DNA of 5,026 nucleotides from a bacterium (GTDB lineage Bacteria; Verrucomicrobiota; Verrucomicrobiia; Limisphaerales; UBA11358), in assembly GCA_021781185.1 (NCBI GenBank), contig JAJXXI010000131.1:1-5026 (forward strand). Reading direction: 5' to 3'. Position numbers and translations under genes: made by a program. The notes beneath the pieces were generated by a model that ran no database searches, had not been told where the DNA came from, and saw only the letters and a program-made list of their open reading frames with translations. Positions 1 through 5,026 of this stretch are shown one piece after another (position 1 is the stretch's first letter; the number at the start of each line of letters is the position of its first letter).

Positions 1-1263
1 CCGAACCTGGTCGGGCCGAAACACACCGATCCCTCGCTCGGCAAAGGCTACGATTACGATGTCTGCAACGCGGAAGTGCTGCTGAAGCGTTTGTCGGTGA
101 AGGCTGGAAGAATCGTGCTGCCCGACGGCATGAGCTACCGGCTCTTGGTTTTGCCGGACACAAAACGGATGCCTGTCGAGGTGGCCCGCAAGCTACGCGA
201 CCTCGTGGCCGCGGGCGCAACCGTGGTCGGTCCGAAGCCGGAATCCGATCCGGGCCTGGAAAATTATCCCCAGTGCGATACGGAAGTGAAAAAGATTGGC
301 GATGAAGTTTGGGCAGATTGCGACGGCGTGAAGGTCACGGAACATAAGTTTCACAAAGGCCGGGTGATTTGCGGCCAGTCGTTGCGAGAAGTTTTGCAAA
401 CTGATGGCATAGTTCCCGACTTCGAGTATTCCGGCACCAACAGCTTCATTGATATCATTCACCGTCGCGCCGGCGACGCGGAGATCTATTTTCTGGCGAA
501 TCGCAACGACCGTGCCGAGTCCTTAGATTGTTTGTTCCGTGGCACCGGCAAACAGCCGGAGCTGTGGAATCCTGTCACCGGCGAGCATCGTGACCTACCT
601 CAATTCAAAATAAAAAATAATCAGACAACTGTGCCGCTGGAGTTTGAACCAGACGGCTCGATGTTCGTGGTCTTCCGGCACAGTGCCTCCGTCAAATACG
701 TCGCAATCAAAAATAATTTTCCAAACACCAAACCCGTGATGGGAATTTCCGGCGCATGGCAGGTGGACTTTGATCCGCAATGGTTCTATCCCACGAACGG
801 CCTTGATGGGAATGCGGCAAATGGAGAAGTGGTTTTTGATCAGTTGGCCGATTGGTCAAAGCGATCGGAGCCGGCCATCCGCTATTTCAGCGGCACGGCG
901 ACTTACCGGAAGAGTTTCGATCTGCCTCAAAGGCCGTCGCATTTCCGCCAGTATCTGGATTTGGGAACGGTCAAAGAAACCGCGCGGGTCAAACTGAACG
1001 GCCAGGACTGCGGCACAGTCTGGTGCGCTCCGTGGCGGGTGGAAATCACGGGCGCACTGAAGCGGGGGGAGAACCGTTTGGAAATCCAAGTCGCGAATCT
1101 CTGGCCGAACCGGCTGATCGGCGACGCCGGCTTGCCGCCGGAACAGCAGCGGACCCGGACAAACATACGCACTTTCAAGAACGACAGCCCGCTAAAGCCA
1201 TCTGGTCTGCTCGGGCCGGTGAATTTGATTGAAGGGGAATCGCCTTGGCTTCCCGGACAATGA
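1..1263 (+). CDS. GH106-type alpha-L-rhamnosidase, C-terminal part (5' end outside window)
   Basis: The reading frame is open from base 1 to the TGA at 1261-1263, giving 420 codons of a protein that starts upstream. The in-frame ATG at 76 is internal: the preceding codons (ending GKGYDYDVCN) already fit the family. Using window codon numbers, residues 40-90 contain LPDGMSYRLLVLPD followed by a helix and AAGATVVGPKPE, the Rossmann-like segment typical of GH106 proteins. Around 151-190 come IHRR-type and YFLANR strands and WNPVTGE (W189). From W253 a terminal jelly-roll of the GH2 sugar-binding type begins, with FSGTATYRKSF (about 296-306), YLDLG (318-322), VKLNG, APWRVEITG and ending near NRLIGD (370-375) and SGLLGPV. 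The family is known to remove alpha-L-rhamnose, for example from rhamnogalacturonan II in Bacteroides. The catalytic domain and any signal peptide lie upstream, so activity and secretion cannot be judged here. A GH2-like protein with the same terminal domain is the main alternative. Confidence 0.87.
   Translation, partial: PNLVGPKHTDPSLGKGYDYDVCNAEVLLKRLSVKAGRIVLPDGMSYRLLVLPDTKRMPVEVARKLRDLVAAGATVVGPKPESDPGLENYPQCDTEVKKIGDEVWADCDGVKVTEHKFHKGRVICGQSLREVLQTDGIVPDFEYSGTNSFIDIIHRRAGDAEIYFLANRNDRAESLDCLFRGTGKQPELWNPVTGEHRDLPQFKIKNNQTTVPLEFEPDGSMFVVFRHSASVKYVAIKNNFPNTKPVMGISGAWQVDFDPQWFYPTNGLDGNAANGEVVFDQLADWSKRSEPAIRYFSGTATYRKSFDLPQRPSHFRQYLDLGTVKETARVKLNGQDCGTVWCAPWRVEITGALKRGENRLEIQVANLWPNRLIGDAGLPPEQQRTRTNIRTFKNDSPLKPSGLLGPVNLIEGESPWLPGQ
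1231..1263 (+). promoter_or_regulatory. Coupled start region of the GH78 gene: SD-like motif, TTG and ATG starts, ATGA overlap
   Basis: GAAGGGGAA at 1231-1239 resembles a Shine-Dalgarno sequence. It lies 5 bases before an in-frame TTG at 1245 but 20 bases before the ATG at 1260. The ATG shares an ATGA (1260-1263) with the stop codon of the upstream gene, an arrangement known to support translational coupling by a terminating ribosome. The motif is also inside the upstream coding sequence (codons for I-E-G-E), so it could be coincidental. I prefer the ATG because it gives a compact signal peptide starting MKTYDQRF. The TTG start would only add MASRT in front. Confidence 0.55.
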
Positions 1264-4200
1264 AAACTTACGACCAGCGATTTTATGCCTTTAGCCTGTT
1301 TGCGGCGGCTACGCTTTTCTGCTGCCTGTCGGCAGCTTGCGCCACCTCCTTGACTAAGCTCCGCTGCGAGGATTGGGAGAATCCGCCGGGCATTGACGTG
1401 ACGCAACCGGGTTTGAGTTGGGTGATTGAATCCACCCATCGCGGTGATCATCAGACGGCATATCAGGTATTGGTTGCTTCCTCGCCGGAACTGCTCGATC
1501 AAAACCAGGGTGATTTGTGGGACAGCGGCAGGGTGAAATCCGGCGAGAGCATCCAAATTGAATACGCCGGCAAACCGCTGGCGTCGCGGATGCGCTGCCA
1601 CTGGAAAGTGCGCGTCTGGGATCAGGACGGCCAGGCGTCAGGCTGGAGTTCGCCGGCGCAATGGACTATGGGACTGCTGCAAGCCGCCGACTGGTCGGCG
1701 AAATGGATCACGGCCTCGAAGTGGTTCATGCCACCGGGCGTTCGCCCTCGTGGATTCATTGTCAGCACCGGCGGTTGGGCGGATGTGGATTTGGGCGAGT
1801 CGTTCCCGATTGATTCGATCAAATTATATTTTTCAAATCCCCAATCCGCGCCGAAGCGGTTTAAGATTTTGGGGGCGGATGACATGCAATTTACCCACCC
1901 GCAAATTCTCGTGGATCAGTCGGCGGCGGATTATCAACCGACCGGCACCGGGGCGCAGGTATTTGCGGTGGATGGAGCCAAGTGCCGCCACATCCGTCTG
2001 TGGATTACCAGCACACCCGCTCAGGACGAAGCGATGGCGCGTCAGATCCATGCCGGGCCCAGCGGTCCAAGCGCGCAAGTCGAGGTGCGGCAAATGGAGG
2101 TGATGGCCGGCGGACAAAATGTTGCGTTGATGCGGCCCACCCGCGAGTTTGGCACTCAATGGTCTGATGGCCACGCGGTTTTCCTGGTGGATGGGATGCC
2201 CTCGGCCAATGACGGCAATGCGTGTCCGCCGGATGCGTGTCCGACCACCACTGCGCCCCTGCTCCGTAAAACTTTTTCACTACCGAAGCCGGTCAAGCGG
2301 GCCACGCTGTATGTCGCCGCGCTCGGCATGGCTGATGTCACCATCAATGGACACCCCGTGACCGACGCCGTGCTGGGGCCGCCTTTCACCGATTACACGA
2401 AACGGGTGGTTTATCGCACGCATGACATCACAACATTGCTGGCCAGCGGCGAGAATGTGATTGGCGCGACCTTGGGGAATGGATTTTTCAGCACACCTAG
2501 AAGGGGGTTTGGCCAGCGTCACAATGGTCACGGACCGGTGCGGGTGTTGCTGCAGACTGAAATTGAGTATGCCGATGGCACGCGCCAAACCATTCCCTCG
2601 GATGAAACTTGGAAATGGTCGCGCAGCGAAATTGTGGACAACGACACTTTCGCGGCTTACACCGAGGATCGTCGGCAAGCAAAACCGGGTTGGGATCGTC
2701 CCGGTTACGACAATCATGACTGGCCGTCAGTTGCCGTCACCCAAGCGCTTGGTGGAAAACTGGTGTCGCCCGTGGGACCGCCGATCCGCGTGGTGGGCGA
2801 ACTCAAGCCGGATCGTGTGGAAGGCGACCGCGCCTTCTTCAAGGTCTTGACCGCCGGTTGGCCGCGGGTGCAAGTGAACGGCCAGGCCGGGCAAACCATC
2901 ACCATCATCGGACACGCGCCCGGTTACAACGCGCCACCACTCACCTTCACACTCGCGGCGAATGGGCCGACCGTGCTGGAACCGCGCTTCATGTATCTCT
3001 CCGGTCCGCTGCAAATCGAGGTGAAAGGATTGTCCGAACCGCTGGCACCGGATGCGGTGACGATCCAACTCGTCCACGCCGATTTGAAAATGGCCGGCGA
3101 GTTTGCCTGCTCCAATCCGTTTTTGAATCAAGTCTATGACGCTCTGCTGCGAACCCACCTGAATTACGACGGTGATCAACCGATGGATCCGATGCGTGAG
3201 AAACAGGGCTGGACGCAAGATGCGCAAGGTATGTTCGAGACCGCCGCGTATCTGACCGAAGTGGCAAGTCTCTATCGCAAATGGGAGCGGGATTTCGTGG
3301 ATGGCCAGGATGAATCGGGTTGCCTCAGCTCGGTGCTGCCGCTGGTGGGCCGGCAGGCGTATGATTGGAATTCACCGTGGTGGAGCGGCGTGGTCGTGCT
3401 GTTGCCGTGGCAGCATTACCAATATTACGGCGACCGCCGCCTGCTCGCCGAGAGCTACGACGCCATGCGGCGTTATGTGGATTTTCTCGGGAAGCTGACG
3501 GCGAGCGGTTCGGTGCGGAGCTGGGGTGACTATCCCTATTTGAGCGGAGGCAACACCAATTCTTCCGAAGCCAAAGAGGAAATCTTGAGCTGGCTGGGTG
3601 CCGGTGACTGGCAAAATCCCTATGGCGGTAATGCCGCCGTGCCCGCGCCGCTTCTGGATATGCCGGCGTGGTCATATTACGCGACCATCGTCAGTGACAC
3701 GGCGGCGTTGCTCGGCAAAAAGGCGGACGCGACCAAGTATGCCGCCATCGCCGCAGGGGTGAAAAGCCGCTTCAACAAAAAATATCTCAATCCCGCGACC
3801 GGACTCTATGGCGACAAGACCGACAACCAGACGGCGCAGGTGTTACCGCTTGCTTTGGAGGTCGTGCCCGGCGACCAGCGCGAGTTGACCTATCAGCGGT
3901 TGCTTGATGCGATTCACGCCCGCAAGGATCATTTGGGGACCGGCTTTGTCGGATTGCCCTTCCTGCTCTCGGCCTTGACCGTTCACCGCGAGACGACGCT
4001 GGCCAATAAAATCGTGAACCAACCGGATTATCCCGGCTGGAAAACCCTGATCCACGACGGCGTCCTCGCCGAGGGCTGGAATGGCGGCGGGGCGCAGATG
4101 CCGTCCTGCGGCGGCGCGATTGGCCTGTGGCTGTATCAGTCGGTTCTGGGCATCCGTCCCGATCCCACCGGTCCTGGGTTCAAAAAATTCATTCTCGCTC

Positions 4201-4559
4201 CGCAACCTGATCCGGCCACGGGACTGACCTCGGCGCACGGAAGTTATGATTCGGTTCATGGCCGCATTGTCAGTGATTGGACTTGTGAAAAGGGGAATTT
4301 CACCCTCAACGCTGTCGTTCCGCCCAACACCACCGCGACCGTTTTTGTGCCGGCGAACGATTCCGGCACGGTGACGGAGTCAGGAAAACATGCCGCTCAA
4401 GCGGAGGGAGTGAAGTTTCTGCGAATGGAAAATCACGCTGCGGTTTATGTCGTCGGTTCCGGAACCTACCGGTTTCAATCTGCTCTCCCGAGTCGGAGCG
4501 ACTCTGCAACCAACATTATTTACTTGGGCGCGAAACCCGCGAACGCCACCATCAAATGA
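1260..4559 (+). CDS. Secreted GH78 alpha-L-rhamnosidase with inserted discoidin-like module
   Basis: About 1,099 residues counted from the ATG at 1260 (1,104 from a TTG at 1245). Expected to hydrolyse terminal alpha-L-rhamnosyl linkages by the inverting GH78 mechanism, outside the cytoplasm. Residues 1-28 form a signal peptide with a hydrophobic core and an AxA-type site (A26-C-A28, then TS). Residues 29-146 are the N-terminal beta-sandwich (LRCEDW, NPPGIDV, PGLSW, YQVLVAS, WKVRVWD), ending at AKWI (147-150). About 151-333 is an insert resembling F5/8 type C modules (WADVDLG at 173-179, later NVALMRP and FLVDG). LLRKTF (334-339) to NGFF (407-410) is the rhamnosidase N-domain, followed by a further beta domain to about 612. 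The (alpha/alpha)6 catalytic barrel runs from about 615 to 965: REKQGWTQD carries the probable general acid E647 and D654; PWWSG (706-710), YYGD (722-725) and WGDY (755-758) follow; E938 in AEGW is the probable general base. A C-terminal beta-sandwich begins near PGFK (972) and ends near GTYRF (1072). The usual asparagine-histidine motif after the base is replaced by MPSCGG (947-952). It is coupled to the upstream GH106 gene. Confidence 0.93.
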   Translation: MKTYDQRFYAFSLFAAATLFCCLSAACATSLTKLRCEDWENPPGIDVTQPGLSWVIESTHRGDHQTAYQVLVASSPELLDQNQGDLWDSGRVKSGESIQIEYAGKPLASRMRCHWKVRVWDQDGQASGWSSPAQWTMGLLQAADWSAKWITASKWFMPPGVRPRGFIVSTGGWADVDLGESFPIDSIKLYFSNPQSAPKRFKILGADDMQFTHPQILVDQSAADYQPTGTGAQVFAVDGAKCRHIRLWITSTPAQDEAMARQIHAGPSGPSAQVEVRQMEVMAGGQNVALMRPTREFGTQWSDGHAVFLVDGMPSANDGNACPPDACPTTTAPLLRKTFSLPKPVKRATLYVAALGMADVTINGHPVTDAVLGPPFTDYTKRVVYRTHDITTLLASGENVIGATLGNGFFSTPRRGFGQRHNGHGPVRVLLQTEIEYADGTRQTIPSDETWKWSRSEIVDNDTFAAYTEDRRQAKPGWDRPGYDNHDWPSVAVTQALGGKLVSPVGPPIRVVGELKPDRVEGDRAFFKVLTAGWPRVQVNGQAGQTITIIGHAPGYNAPPLTFTLAANGPTVLEPRFMYLSGPLQIEVKGLSEPLAPDAVTIQLVHADLKMAGEFACSNPFLNQVYDALLRTHLNYDGDQPMDPMREKQGWTQDAQGMFETAAYLTEVASLYRKWERDFVDGQDESGCLSSVLPLVGRQAYDWNSPWWSGVVVLLPWQHYQYYGDRRLLAESYDAMRRYVDFLGKLTASGSVRSWGDYPYLSGGNTNSSEAKEEILSWLGAGDWQNPYGGNAAVPAPLLDMPAWSYYATIVSDTAALLGKKADATKYAAIAAGVKSRFNKKYLNPATGLYGDKTDNQTAQVLPLALEVVPGDQRELTYQRLLDAIHARKDHLGTGFVGLPFLLSALTVHRETTLANKIVNQPDYPGWKTLIHDGVLAEGWNGGGAQMPSCGGAIGLWLYQSVLGIRPDPTGPGFKKFILAPQPDPATGLTSAHGSYDSVHGRIVSDWTCEKGNFTLNAVVPPNTTATVFVPANDSGTVTESGKHAAQAEGVKFLRMENHAAVYVVGSGTYRFQSALPSRSDSATNIIYLGAKPANATIK

Positions 4560-5026
4560 TCGAATGCCAGCGGTATCATAACCTGTTCTGCCAGGGCAGC
4601 AATACATTCCATTTGGCGCGGCGGGCTATTATCAGAACTATCCTTCTCTGGTCCCGCCGGGCGCTCATCGCCTTGCGCGCGAGAATGTTGAAGACCGCCC
4701 GGGTGATCTTTCCGCAATAGCGGATCGCGCCCCTGCCGCAGCGCGACAGAATGAACCTAGGTGACACGGCCGTTGCTCGCGCGGCAATGACGGCCTTAAA
4801 ATCTTTTGGCGCTTATTCCGGCAGCAGATTCGGGCCGTCGTTCATGCAGATGTTTGGCTGCCACCGGGAATAAGTGTCAATCCAGTTTTAGTTATTTTTG
4901 GGCGGCGGACGGACCTGGCTAACAGGCCGTTGAAAAACGGGTGATTTTTCAGCGCCACGATTTTTCATGGGTGATTTTTTCAAAATTCAGTGTGCGAACC
5001 GTGGTAACGGCTGTCCCCACCGCAGC
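4560..5026. other. Region without a supported gene downstream of the GH78 gene
   Basis: I see no convincing gene here. Several short frames are open on both strands between about 4520 and 4873, but none has a good ribosome site or a recognisable product. Their overlap is what GC-rich non-coding or decayed DNA gives. No GC-rich hairpin followed by a T-run comes after the GH78 stop. A weak inverted pair (CGGCGGG at 4619-4625 and CCCGCCG at 4653-4659) has a 27-base loop and is not a plausible intrinsic terminator. From about 4885 the base composition becomes more AT-rich, with T-runs, a hairpin and direct repeats annotated separately. The last 60-78 bases are open on both strands and may be the edge of a gene that continues to the right. 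Confidence 0.6.
4928..4982. repeat. AT-rich hairpin with short direct repeats, possible insertion-sequence end
   Basis: CGTTGAAAAA (4928-4937) and TTTTTCAGCG (4945-4954) form a 10-pair stem with one T-G wobble (4930 with 4952) around the 7-base loop CGGGTGA. The second arm overlaps a direct repeat: GGGTGATTTTTCA at 4939-4951 recurs at 4969-4982 with one extra T, 30 bases apart. A shorter GATTTTTC lies between them at 4959-4966. The leading AGGCCGTTGAAAAA (4924-4937) recalls the ends of some bacterial insertion sequences that begin with a GGCTGTTGAAAAA-like string. That match is from memory and no transposase is visible, so the mobile-element reading is only a suggestion. The structure itself is plain in the sequence. 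Confidence 0.45.

Noticed and set aside
76..1263. Treating the ATG at 76 as the true start of the first gene
   Set aside because: The frame is open from base 1, and the codons before 76 continue the family-like sequence (GKGYDYDVCN). The protein also lacks its catalytic domain if started here, so the gene enters from the left.
1317..1343. Lipoprotein signal (LSAAC) in the GH78 N-terminus
   Set aside because: The leucine is one position too far from the cysteine for a standard lipobox, and a good AxA cleavage site (ACA then TS) lies right there.
927..1601. 224-residue minus-strand open frame across the gene junction
   Set aside because: It lies opposite two well-supported genes, its sequence has no recognisable domain, and long antisense frames are common in GC-rich coding DNA.
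4619..4659. Inverted pair CGGCGGG / CCCGCCG as a terminator for the operon
   Set aside because: The loop is 27 bases and no T-run follows the second arm.
4576..4767. 63-residue minus-strand frame in the downstream region as a gene
   Set aside because: No clear ribosome site, no recognised product, and overlap with other equally open frames. Kept only as part of the decayed-DNA finding.
4751..4873. 40-codon plus-strand small ORF beginning MNLGDTAVARAAM
   Set aside because: No SD-like sequence before the ATG and no recognisable features. It is too short to separate from chance.
1..5026. CRISPR array, tRNA, rRNA or riboswitch
   Set aside because: No regularly spaced repeats, cloverleaf with CCA-type end, or conserved rRNA-like stretch seen on either strand. 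4560-4800 was considered for structured RNA but shows no strong long-range pairing.

Overview
The window holds the end of one carbohydrate-active enzyme gene, a second complete one immediately behind it, and about 470 bases with no convincing gene. Both genes lie on the + strand and look like alpha-L-rhamnosidases of two unrelated families. The first (1-1263, entering from the left edge) is the C-terminal part of a GH106-type protein. The second (1260-4559) is a secreted multidomain GH78 protein of about 1,099 residues. The stop codon of the first and the ATG of the second share an ATGA, so they are almost certainly one transcription unit with coupled translation.

Organism: GC-rich DNA, long secreted glycoside hydrolases in tandem, and a discoidin-like insert of a kind I associate with Planctomycetota and Verrucomicrobiota enzymes suggest a polysaccharide-degrading member of the PVC group, most likely Verrucomicrobiota. 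This is inference from style; no phylogenetic marker is present.

Layout: (a) 1-1263, GH106 C-terminal half with its terminal jelly-roll sugar-binding domain. The expected catalytic domain lies upstream of the window. (b) 1231-1263, a dense start region with an SD-like GAAGGGGAA, a TTG start at 1245 and an ATG start at 1260. (c) 1260-4559, GH78 with signal peptide, N-terminal beta-sandwich, inserted F5/8-type-C-like module, rhamnosidase N-domain, (alpha/alpha)6-barrel catalytic domain and C-terminal beta-sandwich. (d) 4560-5026, no supported gene and no clear GC-rich terminator. Its right end has an AT-rich hairpin and short direct repeats that may mark the end of an insertion sequence or another dispersed repeat.

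Together the enzymes would release alpha-linked L-rhamnose from a complex polysaccharide or glycoside. Rhamnogalacturonan-type pectin, ulvan or another rhamnose-rich glycan are possible; the sequence does not say which. Two families in one transcript suggests a substrate with two kinds of rhamnosyl linkage, or sequential trimming. The genes match known families. The points most worth a second look are the divergent GH78 active-site segment, the inserted module, the start choice, and the structured right edge.
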